Assembly (NCBI GenBank): GCA_944321175.1
Contig: CALUKI010000023.1
Coordinates: forward strand, 19,224-83,223
Source: an uncultured Alistipes sp.
GTDB lineage: Bacteria; Bacteroidota; Bacteroidia; Bacteroidales; Rikenellaceae
DNA: 64,000 nt
Direction of reading: 5' to 3'
Within the stretch, counting starts at the first letter, position 1, and the number at the start of each line of letters is the position of its first letter. The notes under the pieces are model-generated. The model did no database searches, was not told where the DNA came from, and was given only the letters and a program-made list of their open reading frames with translations. Both the position numbers and the translations under genes were made by a program. Positions 1 to 8,486 of this stretch are shown here, piece after piece.

Positions 1-280
1 GCTCGACGTACTCGTAAATCCCGACTCGCCGAACGCCGATCGGGGATTGATCAGCGAATCGCTGGCCACGGAGGTGGACCGTGCATTGGAAACATTGACG
101 GAGCGCGAACGCGACATCATCAAATACTTCTTCGGCATCGGCTGTTCGGAGATGACGCTTGAAGAGATCGGCGAGAAATTCGATCTGACGCGCGAACGCG
201 TGCGTCAGATCAAGGAAAAGGCGATCCGCCGCCTGCGCCATTCATCGCGCAGCAAGCTGCTGAAATCCTATCTCGGCTAA
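1..280 (+). CDS. rpoD: RNA polymerase primary sigma factor, C-terminal part
   Basis: The gene enters from the left edge; the reading frame is open from base 2 and about 92 residues are visible. They cover sigma-70 region 4: a helix-turn-helix with [20 protein letters not shown], which contacts the -35/-33 promoter element, followed by a short basic tail and a stop at 278-280. The TRERVRQIK recognition helix and the conserved LTERERDII start of region 4.1 are diagnostic of the primary sigma factor rather than an ECF sigma. Bacteroidetes RpoD is short (about 290 aa in the family), so roughly the last third is present. A strong hairpin terminator follows about 30 bases after the stop. Confidence 0.95.
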   Translation, partial: LDVLVNPDSPNADRGLISESLATEVDRALETLTERERDIIKYFFGIGCSEMTLEEIGEKFDLTRERVRQIKEKAIRRLRHSSRSKLLKSYLG

Positions 281-310
281 ACGGGTGAGAGGGACGGCAA
301 ACCGCAAACA

Positions 311-353
311 AAAAGCCGAAGGGTGCAGCATGATGCTGCACCCTTCGGCTTTT
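311..353. terminator. Bidirectional intrinsic terminator between rpoD and the convergent gene
   Basis: A perfect 20-base inverted repeat (arms 311-330 and 334-353) with a 3-base TGA loop. The arms start with AAAA and end with TTTT, so a U-rich end is produced in both directions. It sits between the rpoD stop at 280 and the stop of the convergent minus-strand gene at 403. Confidence 0.9.
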
Positions 354-402
354 ATACACGCTTCCCGAAGGAAGGGAACTCCATCGGGCAGTGCCCGACC
401 CG

Positions 403-954
403 TTACTTCTCGGCAGGAGCCTGCGGGGCCTCCGGTGCGGGAAATACGGGCGCTCCACGACGGCCTTGCCCTTGCCGCATGCCGGAAGCCTTGCCGGCCT
501 TGAATCTTTTGACATCGGACTTCGGGGTTCCGCCCTGCGGACAAGGACGTTTCGGCATATCGCACTGCATACCGCATTGCGGGCCAAGGTTGCGCGCGCC
601 CCGACGGCACTGCATCTGCGACCAACGCATGAACTGTTCGGTCGTGAGCACCTGTTTCATCGTCTCGGCTTCAGCCAATTTTGCCGCACGGGCTTTTTCG
701 CGCAAAGCCTCGGCGCTACGAAGTTGTTCGAGTGTCGCGGCATAGACCTTCTGCGACTGCTCCTCGGTGAGCTGCAGCCGTTCGGCCATACGTTCCGTCC
801 TGCTGCGGGCCAGCTGTTCCACGGTCGGCCGCTGCACGGGCTGCGGAGCATCCGCCGGTTTTTCGGGCTTCGTATTCTGTGCAAATGCCGTTATTCCTGT
901 CAGCAGGAAAAGGGCCGTAAGGGCCGTCATCATCTTTTTCATTCTCTTTCTCAA
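403..954 (-). CDS. Small secreted Spy/CpxP-like (DUF4890-like) protein
   Basis: This 183-residue protein has an N-terminal signal peptide (basic MRKRMKKM, hydrophobic core, cleavage near AFAQ at about residue 26). The mature part holds two helical LTxxQ-type segments (LQLTEEQSQKVY and VLTTEQFMRW), the feature of periplasmic Spy/CpxP-type proteins, then a Cys-containing stretch (CRRGARN, CGMQC, CPQGG) and a basic, Gly/Pro-rich tail. Spy-like proteins act as periplasmic chaperones or stress sensors; that role is an inference here. It is a single gene with its own promoter-like TATCTTTG about 80 bases upstream. The gene product is clearly exported; the exact family assignment is moderate. Confidence 0.75.
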   Translation of the reverse strand: MRKRMKKMMTALTALFLLTGITAFAQNTKPEKPADAPQPVQRPTVEQLARSRTERMAERLQLTEEQSQKVYAATLEQLRSAEALREKARAAKLAEAETMKQVLTTEQFMRWSQMQCRRGARNLGPQCGMQCDMPKRPCPQGGTPKSDVKRFKAGKASGMRQGQGRRGAPVFPAPEAPQAPAEK

Positions 955-1295
955 TTTAATTGAACCTCAATTCAACGGATGACCGCTGTCCGTTTCGAAG
1001 CGGACTCCAACGGGAATCATCCTTCCGTTGCAAAGATAGGACAAATGCCGGCGGCACGCTACCGGCGGCAGGGTCAGACGGCAAAAGAGCGGGGTCAGAC
1101 GACCATTTCACACGCCCAACCGCCCTGACCGCCGCGACACCGGCATCCGGAGCTCGAAGCAGGGGGCCTATACCGGAAGCCGGCTCCAAAGGTTGTGACC
1201 GGATCCCGATGCAGCGACCTGCTCCCGCATCAATAGGGGATAAAACGCTTCTCCGCCCTTCGGCCCGGAGCGAAAAGCATCGGCCTGCCGCCGGA
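955..1295. other. Intergenic region, 341 bases
   Basis: It lies between the stop of the hexosaminidase gene (1296) and the start of the Spy-like gene (954), both on the minus strand. Apart from the promoter at 1031-1038 I see no gene. A GC-rich imperfect hairpin around 1249-1275 (CTCCG and CGGAG arms) could end hexosaminidase transcription, but it lacks a clear U-tract. Confidence 0.5.
1031..1038 (-). promoter_or_regulatory. Bacteroidetes -7 element for the Spy-like gene
   Basis: On the minus strand this reads TATCTTTG, an exact match to the TAnnTTTG -7 consensus. It would give a 5' leader of about 70 bases before the start codon at 954. No good TTTG -33 box is seen at the usual 19-21 base spacing. 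Confidence 0.5.
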
Positions 1296-3458
1296 TTATT
1301 TGATGACGGGCGACTGCACCGTCACATAGGGGCAGCCGTTTCCTTCACATGTCGAGACGATCCGTATGGCGCGAATCGGCTCTTCGGGACGACGGAGCAT
1401 CCAACCGCCCTTGACCAGCTCGCCCGCACGTTCGAAAGTCTCGCCGTCGGCGCTCAGTTCGACATAACCCGTCGTGAAGATGAAACGCGGCAGTTGCAGA
1501 TTGCCCGTCCGCACGGCAATTTCACGGCAAGTGAACGGCTCCTCGAAATCGTAGCGGATCCAGTCGCCCTTCCGGCAGGTGCGGGCCGTGCGGGCGATGC
1601 CGCGATACTCTTCGGCCCGCACATACGGGAACTCCTTGCTTTCACCCATCGAGGTCGTGATCTTCACGGCCGGTTGAAGCGTCCGGTAGTAGGCCGGAGC
1701 GCCGACTTCCGGGCTGCGGCCGCTCCGATAGCGGCTGCGGAAAAGGAAGCGTTCGGGGTGTTGGGTCCGGATCGCTCCCGTATAAGGTTTCTCCTCGGAA
1801 TCCCCCTCCGTATAGGTCAGCTGCGAACCGTCCTCGACGGATGCGCTGAGCAGGCCGTTGCGATAGTTCACGCGGGGCGGCATCAACCGGAACCGGATAC
1901 CCTGTGCACCCATTGCATCGTAATAGACCTTCAGCCGGCGGTAAAATTCGGGCCATTCGCGCAGGCCGTCGCTCCAACCGATCTCCGAAAGGGCACAGAT
2001 GCGCGGGAAGGTCATGTAGTCGAGATAATCGGCCTTTTCGGGTTCATGCGAGACATAGGCTTCGCTCCAGAAGGCGCCCTCGACGCCCAGGACGTTCGCC
2101 ACCTGAGCGGGGGAGAAGCCGCACTTCCCGAAATCGAACGAATAGGTTTTGCGGACATCGAAGATCGCAGCCCAGTCGTGCCCCTCCTCATGAGGCGACT
2201 GCCGCATGTCGAAATAGAAATAGGCGCCGGGCATCACGACGGTACGATAGCCTTGAGCCGTAGCTTCGAGACAGGCATCGACATCCTTCCAGCCATGCAC
2301 GCGGGCATTGCGGGGCAGATTTCCGCCCCGGATGGCCTCGTTCCACACGGCAGGGCGTTTTCCGTTTGCTTCGAGGATACGGCTCACGCGGCCCAGAAAA
2401 TACTGTTCGATGGCGTGGCCGTCCGCAAGCCCCTCACGGCGCTTCAAGGCCTGGCAATCGGGACAACGGTTCCACTGGGTCATATCGACCTCATCGCCGC
2501 CGATATGGATATACTCCGAAGGGAACAATGCCGACACCTCTCCCATGATATCGGCCAACAGGTGGTAGTTCTCCTCGCGGGCGGCGCACCACACCGAGCG
2601 GTAGTCGTAACCGGCCGTCACATCCAGATCGGGCGTATAGTTGCAGAGGATTTCGGGATGCACGCGGGCGATATTGCGGCTGTGCGCCGGCAGATCGAAC
2701 TCCGGAATGATCTCGACGTTGCGCTCCTCGGCATAACGGATCAGATCACGCATCTGCTCCTGCGTATAGAATCCGCCGTATTTTTCATCCCACTTGCCAT
2801 AGACGGGCCATACGGGGGAATCCCCGCCGCGCCAGGCGCCGATCTCGGTCAGTTCGGGATGCGACTTTATTTCGAGTCTCCAGCCTTCGTCATCGGAGAG
2901 ATGCAGATGCAGCTTGTTGATTTTCAGATGCGATATCAGGTCGATATGCCGTTTCACGCGGTCGGCATCCATCCAGGTGCGGGCCACATCGAGCATCATG
3001 CCCCGGTAGTGAAACCGGGGTTCATCAACGATCCGGCAGGCCGGCACCGTCAGAGGCAGGGTAGCGCGCTTCGTATAGACCTCCGGCGGCAGGAGCTGCA
3101 GCAGCGACTGCAAGCCGTTGAAGACGCCGCCGTAGTCGCCGCCGGTAATGCGGACGCCCTGCGGCGTTACCTCCAGACGATAGGCCTCCGCGCCGAGGGT
3201 GTCGTCGATGAGCAGGCGCAGGGATTGTCCTGCAGTCCATGTCCGGTCATCGATTTGCCGCAAGGGGATATATTCGGTAATGTATTCGGCGAGCGGTTCG
3301 AGGCCCGACGCATAGATTACCGGTATGCCGGGCGTAAAGACGAATTGTCCCTCGTGCATATCGACACTGTTCGGTCGCGGCAGGATCGTCGTGGCGGCAT
3401 TTGCCGCCGCACAGAGAGCGGCAAGGAGAAGGATCAGCAGAGATTTCGATTTTCCCAT
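1296..3458 (-). CDS. Beta-N-acetylhexosaminidase, glycoside hydrolase family 20
   Basis: A 720-residue secreted exo-hydrolase that removes terminal N-acetylhexosamine (GlcNAc or GalNAc) from glycans. The order is a signal peptide (residues 1-21), a GH20b alpha/beta domain (about 22-145), the TIM-barrel catalytic domain (about 148-480) and a C-terminal beta-rich region resembling F5/8-type or chitobiase C-terminal modules. The catalytic pair is Asp322-Glu323 in HIGGDEVDMTQW, where Asp polarises the substrate acetamido group and Glu is the acid/base. HLHLSDDEGWRLEI is the other conserved GH20 block. It starts 6 bases after the stop of the Nim-like gene and is probably co-transcribed with it. 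In a gut Bacteroidales it would serve host-glycan or chitooligosaccharide breakdown. Confidence 0.95.
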   Translation of the reverse strand: MGKSKSLLILLLAALCAAANAATTILPRPNSVDMHEGQFVFTPGIPVIYASGLEPLAEYITEYIPLRQIDDRTWTAGQSLRLLIDDTLGAEAYRLEVTPQGVRITGGDYGGVFNGLQSLLQLLPPEVYTKRATLPLTVPACRIVDEPRFHYRGMMLDVARTWMDADRVKRHIDLISHLKINKLHLHLSDDEGWRLEIKSHPELTEIGAWRGGDSPVWPVYGKWDEKYGGFYTQEQMRDLIRYAEERNVEIIPEFDLPAHSRNIARVHPEILCNYTPDLDVTAGYDYRSVWCAAREENYHLLADIMGEVSALFPSEYIHIGGDEVDMTQWNRCPDCQALKRREGLADGHAIEQYFLGRVSRILEANGKRPAVWNEAIRGGNLPRNARVHGWKDVDACLEATAQGYRTVVMPGAYFYFDMRQSPHEEGHDWAAIFDVRKTYSFDFGKCGFSPAQVANVLGVEGAFWSEAYVSHEPEKADYLDYMTFPRICALSEIGWSDGLREWPEFYRRLKVYYDAMGAQGIRFRLMPPRVNYRNGLLSASVEDGSQLTYTEGDSEEKPYTGAIRTQHPERFLFRSRYRSGRSPEVGAPAYYRTLQPAVKITTSMGESKEFPYVRAEEYRGIARTARTCRKGDWIRYDFEEPFTCREIAVRTGNLQLPRFIFTTGYVELSADGETFERAGELVKGGWMLRRPEEPIRAIRIVSTCEGNGCPYVTVQSPVIK

Positions 3459-3464
3459 ATTGTT

Positions 3465-3953
3465 CTATAACGGTTTCACATGTTTGGCTTTACCGCTCCA
3501 GTGATCGATATCGAGGCGGATGATCTCGGTGCGGGCGAAGGATTTTTGGGCATAGATCCGGCCGATTTCGCGATCGTCGGGCGAATATTTTTCGAGCAGC
3601 GCTTCGAGTGCCTCCATCCGTTCTTCGGGCGGCAGATTGTGCCGGGCGCGACACGTCAGGACGATGCTCTCGTATCCGGTCGTGAACTGTGCGGGGCGCA
3701 ATTCGGTTTTACCGACGACACAGAACGACACCCGTTCGTCATGGTCGATACAGGCGAGTTTCCGCCCGACAGGCGCACAATGAATATAGATCGACGAACG
3801 GCCGTTCCAGACAAAGTTGACCGGTATGCCGTAGGGGCCCGATGTATCGGTGAGCGACAGCACGCCATATTCACCCGCTGCGAGCAGTTCGCGCGCACGG
3901 GTTTCATCGAGCAAACGGTCCTGCCGACGGACGCCGGAGTTGTCGTAAAGCAT
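3465..3953 (-). CDS. Pyridoxamine 5'-phosphate oxidase-fold flavoprotein, Nim-like
   Basis: A 162-residue cytoplasmic protein of the split-barrel FMN-binding (PPOX) fold. The N-terminal RRQDRLLDETRARELL, then GVLSLTDTSGPYGIPVNFVW and IYIHCAPVGRKLACI, match the pattern of the NimA/5-nitroimidazole-resistance group and related PPOX proteins. Those proteins bind FMN or similar cofactors, and some reduce nitroimidazoles. Whether this copy has that activity cannot be told from sequence, because many Bacteroidetes carry housekeeping homologues. Length is typical for the family. It leads a probable two-gene unit with the GH20 gene and has an exact -7 promoter box 24 bases upstream of its start. Confidence 0.8.
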   Translation of the reverse strand: MLYDNSGVRRQDRLLDETRARELLAAGEYGVLSLTDTSGPYGIPVNFVWNGRSSIYIHCAPVGRKLACIDHDERVSFCVVGKTELRPAQFTTGYESIVLTCRARHNLPPEERMEALEALLEKYSPDDREIGRIYAQKSFARTEIIRLDIDHWSGKAKHVKPL

Positions 3954-3976
3954 ATTATCGGTTGATTAAATTCAGA

Positions 3977-3984
3977 CAAAGATA
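3977..3984 (-). promoter_or_regulatory. -7 element for the Nim-like/GH20 unit
   Basis: The minus strand reads TATCTTTG, an exact TAnnTTTG match, 24 bases before the start codon at 3953. It is arranged back to back with the mazG promoter, leaving only 21 bases between the two -7 boxes. Confidence 0.7.
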
Positions 3985-4005
3985 CCTTTTTTCTGCAAAA
4001 AACCA

Positions 4006-4013
4006 TACCTTTG
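4006..4013 (+). promoter_or_regulatory. -7 element for mazG
   Basis: TACCTTTG matches TAnnTTTG exactly. It lies 28 bases before the ATG at 4041, so the leader is short. The -33 position is T-rich but has no clean TTTG. Confidence 0.7.
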
Positions 4014-4040
4014 TATGAATTAAATCAACACCCAGAGCAA

Positions 4041-4823
4041 ATGGAACAGGACAAACGTGCGGCCGCGACCTTGCGGTTGCTGGGAATCATGGACGAATTG
4101 CGGGCCAAATGTCCCTGGGATCGCAAACAGACCTTCGAGACGCTCCGCGACAATACGATCGAGGAGACCTACGAACTTGCGGATGCGATTCTGGACGGGA
4201 ATATGGATGGTATCCGCGAGGAGTTGGGGGATCTGATGCTTCACATCGTCTTCTACTCGAAGTTGGGCGAGGAGGCGGGCGCCTTCGACTATACGGATGT
4301 CGTGAACGATCTGTGCGACAAGCTGATCTACCGGCACCCGCATGTATATGGCGAGATCCATGCCGACACGCCCGACGAAGTGAAGCGCAACTGGGAGGCA
4401 TTGAAACTGCGGAAGAAACACCGCCGCAGCGGCACGCTGGGCGGAGTTCCGGTCTCGCTGCCGGCGATGGTCAAGGCGGTTCGGATCGGCGAGAAGGCCG
4501 CCGGAGCAGGCTTCGACTGGGAGAAGAAGGAGGATGTATGGGCGAAGGTGCGCGAGGAGATCGGCGAAGTCGAAACCGAGATGCGCAAAGGCGACAACCG
4601 GCACATGGACGAGGAGTTCGGCGACCTGTTTTTTGCCTTGATCAACGCCTGCCGCCTGTATGGCGTAGATCCGGAGGCAGCGCTCGAACGCACGAACCGG
4701 AAGTTCATCCGGCGCTTCACCTCAATGGAAGAGCAGGCTGAAAGACAAGGACGTATGCTTTCGGATCTCACGCTCGACGAGCAGGAGGCGCTGTGGCAGC
4801 AGGCCAAGAGCGAAGAGCGATAA
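4041..4823 (+). CDS. mazG: Nucleoside triphosphate pyrophosphohydrolase MazG
   Basis: A 260-residue cytoplasmic enzyme that hydrolyses (d)NTPs to NMP and pyrophosphate, a house-cleaning role. It has two MazG domains, each with the metal-binding E-x2-E ... E-x2-D pattern: EETYELADA with EELGDLML in the first, and EIGEVETEMR with EEFGDLFFA in the second. CPWDRKQTFETL is the family's N-terminal signature. I chose the ATG at 4041: an in-frame TTG at 4011 would overlap the promoter -7 box, and the 260-aa product matches the usual length of full MazG (about 263 aa in E. coli). A shorter single-domain MazG relative is encoded at 56332-56652. Confidence 0.93.
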   Translation: MEQDKRAAATLRLLGIMDELRAKCPWDRKQTFETLRDNTIEETYELADAILDGNMDGIREELGDLMLHIVFYSKLGEEAGAFDYTDVVNDLCDKLIYRHPHVYGEIHADTPDEVKRNWEALKLRKKHRRSGTLGGVPVSLPAMVKAVRIGEKAAGAGFDWEKKEDVWAKVREEIGEVETEMRKGDNRHMDEEFGDLFFALINACRLYGVDPEAALERTNRKFIRRFTSMEEQAERQGRMLSDLTLDEQEALWQQAKSEER

Positions 4824-4988
4824 GAAGTCCTTATTGCAATTCAGAACAAGGAGCGGACACCGTCTGTTGTTCCAAGGGCCCTTTTCCGTTTCAGGAGACG
4901 GAAAAACAGCTGTCCTTTCTCCAGCAGAAAATACGGCTTGCCGAAGCGGAAGCGAGCGATGCTCTGGAGTTGCTATTTGGGGCTGGAT

Positions 4989-5270
4989 ATGGAGAGACAT
5001 CCGATGCGCAATGCCGTAATTGGGGTTATTCGGGACATTTCCGGCCATGCCGCAAACAAACTCGGCACCCTGCTGCTATGGGGTGGAAACCTTATCGAAA
5101 TATTGCAAACCACAGGCGGCGGTTTTATCGGCTGTGCCGCCATATCGGTGATGGCCTTCTGCATCTATGTTGCCTCTTACGAACGCAGGCAAAACGAAGT
5201 GCTCCGTCTGAAGAAGCTCCTTGCAACAGATGATGGCACCGCCTTCCGTTCCGGCATCAGACGACTCTGA
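4989..5270 (+). CDS. Hypothetical small membrane protein
   Basis: An open frame of 93 codons from the ATG at 4989 (alternative starts at 4938 and 5004) with one clear transmembrane segment (GFIGCAAISVMAFCIYVAS) followed by a charged, lysine/arginine-rich cytoplasmic tail. I recognise no family. It follows mazG on the same strand by about 165 bases, and a hairpin terminator lies just after its stop. The hydrophobic core and the terminator make it plausible, but it could be a chance frame. Confidence 0.35.
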   Translation: MERHPMRNAVIGVIRDISGHAANKLGTLLLWGGNLIEILQTTGGGFIGCAAISVMAFCIYVASYERRQNEVLRLKKLLATDDGTAFRSGIRRL

Positions 5271-5336
5271 CCGTCACAAAGAGAGCCGCAACACCGTATT
5301 TGCGGTCTTGCCCGATTTCCATGCGGATGACAATAA

Positions 5337-5374
5337 CGACGGGAGCAACCCTGCAATCCGAGCTGCTCCCGTTG
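5337..5374. terminator. Hairpin terminator between the small membrane ORF and pheT
   Basis: Inverted repeat with core arms ACGGGAGCA (5339-5347) and TGCTCCCGT (5364-5372), extended by two further pairs, one of them G-T, with a 16-base loop. On the plus strand it is followed by TGATTTTG. It lies between genes that converge and could serve both. Confidence 0.55.
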
Positions 5375-5418
5375 ATTTTGGATAAGGACGTCCGGCATCA
5401 TTACCGCATCTTTCGAAG

Positions 5419-5438
5419 AAGGGAAGGGAAGGGAAGGG
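5419..5438. repeat. Pentanucleotide microsatellite (AAGGG)4
   Basis: Four exact tandem AAGGG units downstream of the pheT stop and outside any coding sequence. The copy number may vary between strains, but no gene start is nearby. Confidence 0.8.
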
Positions 5439-5506
5439 AGCCGCTCCTCTGTCCCCTTTGCCCCCTTGCCACTCATACGCATTTTCCGCCCCCCTGCGGC
5501 TGCCGG

Positions 5507-7975
5507 TTATTGGCGGACCGTCGCTCCGGCCTGACGCTCGAACTGCGTCTGCAGGTTGTCCATCACACGTTCGATCTCCTTGTCGGTCAACGTCCGGTTC
5601 TTGTCCTCCAGCACGAAACTCAACGCATAGGACTTCTTTCCTTCGGGCAGTTTGTCGCCTTCATAGACATCGAACAGCGTCACGCTCTTGAGCAGTTTGC
5701 GTTCCGCCGCGAAGGCGATCTGCCGTAATTGTGCGAACGTCACGGAGCGGTCGACCAGCAGCGCCAGATCACGTTTCACCTCCGGATATTTCGACAGTTC
5801 GCTATATGCGATGCGATGTTTGCGCGTCATCCTGATCAACATGTCGAAATTCATCTCCAGATAATAGACCTCCTGTTTGAGATCGAACATCCGCCGGATC
5901 CGTTGCGCCACGACACCCATACGCACAAAAGGTTTCCCGTTGATCGACAATGTCATGCCGTCGGCAAAGAGGTCTTCGGGAGCCGCTTCGCTCTTCATGG
6001 CATATATATCCACGCCGAAACGCCGCAGCAGCTTCTCCGCAACGGCCCGCAGCGTAAAGAAGGACGAGACGACAGGTTTTTCGTTCCACGACTGCGGCAC
6101 GGCGGTACCCGTCACGGCGATTGCCAGCCGATACTCTTCCGAATAGGCTGCAAGCGGTTTCTCGGCATCCCGTGCCGCCTCGTCGTAGAAATAGCAGTTG
6201 CCGAATTCGTAGAGTTTCAGGTTGCCGTTGCGGCGGTTGACATTGAGCTGCACGGCCTCCATCGTATGGAAGAGCAGCGTCTGGCGCAACACGTTCAGGT
6301 CGGCGCTCAGCGGGTTGAGGATCTTTACGCAGCGGGCAGCCGGGCAGGAAGTCAGCGACTCGTAATAGGCGCCTTTGGTCAACGAGTTGGACATGATCTC
6401 CGTAAATCCGTTGTCGGTCAGGAAATCGGCCGCAAGGTTCATCAGCCGGTTCCGATCGGGTTTGGGGGCATAGGAGAGCGTCGAACGCACCTGTGTCGGT
6501 ATTTCGACATTGTTATAGCCGTATATGCGAAGCACGTCCTCGACCAGATCGGCTTCGCGCTGCACATCGACCCGATAGGGCGGTACGGCCACGCGCCATA
6601 CGCCGTCGCGTTCATCGAGAATCTTCACCTCCAGCGCATCGAGAATCGTCCGATAGGTCTCTTCGGGAATCCGTTTTCCGATGAGACGATCCGCCCTGTC
6701 GAGCGAAAAGTCGAAGACGAAATCGGGTGTTTCACCGGCGCAGACCTCGACGATATCGCTGGAGACGGTACCTCCGGCCAGCTCCTTGAAGAGCAGCGCC
6801 GCGCGTTTGAGCGCATAAATCTGCATACGGGGATCGATACCGCGTTCGAAGCGCCACGAAGAGTCGGTATTCAGGCCGTGACGCTTTGCGGTTTTGCGAA
6901 CCCATACGGGATTGAAATAGGCGCTCTCCAGAAAGACATCGACCGTCTGGTCGCTGATACCCGAATCCAGACCGCCGAAGACTCCGGCAATGCACATCGG
7001 ACGCTCGGCCGAACAGATCATCAGATCGCGGGCGCCGAGTTTCCGTTCCACGCCGTCGAGCGTCACGAATGGCGTACCTTCGGGGCAGGTTTTGACGACG
7101 ATTTGCCCGCCTTCGATCTTGCGGGCATCGAAGGCATGGAGCGGCTGTCCGAGTTCGAAGAGCACATAATTGGTAATATCCACCAGATTGTTCTTGGGAT
7201 GAATTCCCGCTGCGCGGAGTTCATTCTGCATCCATTCGGGCGAAGGGGCGATTTTGCAGCCCGTCACCGTCACGCCGGCATAACGGGGCGCCGCTTCGGG
7301 ATTTTCGACCGTGACGCCGATTTTCAGTGCATGGTCATCGACCTTGAAAGCCGCGACGTCGGGCCACACGACACGGGCGTCGGCGTTGCCCCTGGCACGG
7401 AGATAGGCGACCAGATCGCGCGCCACACCGATATGCGATGCCGCATCGACGCGATTGGGCGTCAATCCGATACCGATCAGGTAATCGTCCTCGACATGCA
7501 GGAACTCTTTTGCGGGCATCCCTACGGGAGCATCGGCCGGCAGTTCCACGATACCGTCGTGCGACGTGCCGATACCCAGTTCGTCCTCGGCACACAGCAT
7601 GCCGTGCGACTCCACGCCGCGAATCTTGCTGCGTTTGATCTTGAACTCCTCGTCGCCGCCGTCAGGGTAGAGGACGGAGCCGATTGTCGCGCAGAGCACC
7701 TTGAGACCTTTCCGGCAATTGGGGGCACCGCAAACGATTTGCAGGGGCGTGCCGTCACCGACATCGACCGTCGTAACATGAAGATGGTCGGAATCGGGAT
7801 GATCTTCGCAGGTAAGGACTTCGCCCACGACAACGCCCTTGAGCCCGCCGCGTATGCTTTCGATCTTCTCGAAGGTCTCCACCTCCAGACCGATGTCGGT
7901 AAGGATCCGCGCCATCTCTTCGGCCGGCAGATCGACCGTAATATACTTCTTCAGCCAGTTGTAGGATACGTTCAT
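5507..7975 (-). CDS. pheT: Phenylalanine-tRNA ligase beta subunit
   Basis: An 822-residue subunit of the alpha2-beta2 enzyme that charges tRNA-Phe. It starts with MNVSYNWLKKYI, the canonical PheT N-terminus. It carries a tRNA-binding (EMAP/OB) domain at about 40-150 (VVVGEVLTCEDHPDSDHLHV, IVCGAPN), the B3/B4 editing region (PRYAGVTVTG, NLVDITNYVLFELGQPLHAFD), B5 and a C-terminal ferredoxin-fold anticodon-binding domain (KYPEVKRDLALLVD). The frame stays open for 139 codons upstream, but that part runs through the tandem repeat described at 8012-8254. The family-standard start at 7975 is therefore preferred. The partner pheS is not in the window. Confidence 0.96.
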   Translation of the reverse strand: MNVSYNWLKKYITVDLPAEEMARILTDIGLEVETFEKIESIRGGLKGVVVGEVLTCEDHPDSDHLHVTTVDVGDGTPLQIVCGAPNCRKGLKVLCATIGSVLYPDGGDEEFKIKRSKIRGVESHGMLCAEDELGIGTSHDGIVELPADAPVGMPAKEFLHVEDDYLIGIGLTPNRVDAASHIGVARDLVAYLRARGNADARVVWPDVAAFKVDDHALKIGVTVENPEAAPRYAGVTVTGCKIAPSPEWMQNELRAAGIHPKNNLVDITNYVLFELGQPLHAFDARKIEGGQIVVKTCPEGTPFVTLDGVERKLGARDLMICSAERPMCIAGVFGGLDSGISDQTVDVFLESAYFNPVWVRKTAKRHGLNTDSSWRFERGIDPRMQIYALKRAALLFKELAGGTVSSDIVEVCAGETPDFVFDFSLDRADRLIGKRIPEETYRTILDALEVKILDERDGVWRVAVPPYRVDVQREADLVEDVLRIYGYNNVEIPTQVRSTLSYAPKPDRNRLMNLAADFLTDNGFTEIMSNSLTKGAYYESLTSCPAARCVKILNPLSADLNVLRQTLLFHTMEAVQLNVNRRNGNLKLYEFGNCYFYDEAARDAEKPLAAYSEEYRLAIAVTGTAVPQSWNEKPVVSSFFTLRAVAEKLLRRFGVDIYAMKSEAAPEDLFADGMTLSINGKPFVRMGVVAQRIRRMFDLKQEVYYLEMNFDMLIRMTRKHRIAYSELSKYPEVKRDLALLVDRSVTFAQLRQIAFAAERKLLKSVTLFDVYEGDKLPEGKKSYALSFVLEDKNRTLTDKEIERVMDNLQTQFERQAGATVRQ

Positions 7976-8011
7976 ATTCTGTTTTGAATGATTTGCGTCG
8001 TAAAATTCGGT

Positions 8012-8043
8012 CAAAGATACGAAAAGTCGAGCGCAGAGACAAA
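8012..8043 (-). promoter_or_regulatory. pheT promoter in repeat copy 1
   Basis: -33 TTTG at 8040-8043 and -7 TATCTTTG at 8012-8019 on the minus strand, separated by 20 bases. It is the closest copy, 36 bases before the pheT start codon, and therefore the most likely main promoter. Confidence 0.8.
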
Positions 8044-8097
8044 TGAAAACGCAGTTTTCGATTTGGCTATGCCGAGACGGAGTATCTAAGGAGAAGC

Positions 8098-8129
8098 CAA
8101 AGATACGAAAAGTCGAGCGCAGCGGCAAA
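8098..8129 (-). promoter_or_regulatory. pheT promoter in repeat copy 2
   Basis: -33 TTTG at 8126-8129 and -7 TATCTTTG at 8098-8105 on the minus strand with 20 bases between, an exact duplicate of the copy 1 arrangement 86 bases further upstream. Confidence 0.65.
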
Positions 8130-8183
8130 TGAAATCGAAGTTTTTGATTCGGCTGTGCCGGAACGGAGTATTCAAGGCGGCGC

Positions 8184-8214
8184 CAAAGTACGAAAAGTCG
8201 GGCGCAGCGGCAAA
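8184..8214 (-). promoter_or_regulatory. Decayed promoter in repeat copy 3
   Basis: -33 TTTG at 8211-8214, 20 bases, then TACTTTG at 8184-8190. A one-base deletion inside the -7 box compared with copies 1 and 2 probably weakens it. Confidence 0.4.
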
Positions 8215-8486
8215 TGAAAACGCACTTCATCCACATCGGCCCTTCCGAGACGGAAAATCCGAAACAAGAGACGAGCACATAGACATTGGAAGCGATATTT
8301 CCGAATTCGGGACGGAGAGGCCCAGGACAAGCCACAGGCGCAAAAACCTCCGAATCACAACCGGAATCGCCCGAAAGATTGCGCCCCTGCACTTTGGACG
8401 CCGCAAAAGCGGGTAAAAAACCTTGCGGGAAGTTTTCATTTTCCGCCGATTTTTATTATCTTCACGACACAAAACCTGCGAACCGA

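Larger units (their letters stand above)
8012..8254 (-). repeat. 86-bp tandem repeat (2.8 copies) carrying pheT promoters
   Basis: Copy 1 spans 8012-8097 and copy 2 spans 8098-8183, 86 bases each. Copy 3 starts at 8184 with one base deleted, is close to the others up to about 8224, and has decayed by 8254. Each unit begins with CAAAG(A)TACGAAAAGTCG and contains GCGCAG(C/A)G(G/A)CAAATGAAA. Read on the minus strand, every copy holds TTTG, exactly 20 bases, then TATCTTTG (TACTTTG in copy 3), a full Bacteroidetes promoter pointing at pheT. The repeat is not coding: 86 is not a multiple of 3. From 8255 to 8486 I see nothing further except the region before the next gene. Confidence 0.88.

Noticed and set aside
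960..3470. Very long plus-strand open frame (836 codons) opposite the hexosaminidase gene
   Set aside because: It is a shadow of the GC-rich codon pattern of the GH20 gene on the other strand; the translation has no recognisable domain, while the minus strand has a complete enzyme.
4011..4040. TTG start for MazG ten codons upstream
   Set aside because: The TTG overlaps the promoter -7 box TACCTTTG, and the ATG at 4041 gives the normal family length.
5729..7987. Long plus-strand open frame (752 codons) opposite pheT
   Set aside because: It is antisense to an intact PheT with all family motifs; its translation is rich in His/Arg and lacks any domain.
8012..8254. CRISPR-like array
   Set aside because: The 86-bp units are contiguous with no unique spacers between short repeats, and no cas genes are present.
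7976..8392. 139-codon N-terminal extension of PheT
   Set aside because: It runs through the 86-bp tandem repeat and its promoters, has no PheT similarity, and the standard start MNVSYNWLKKYI is at 7975.
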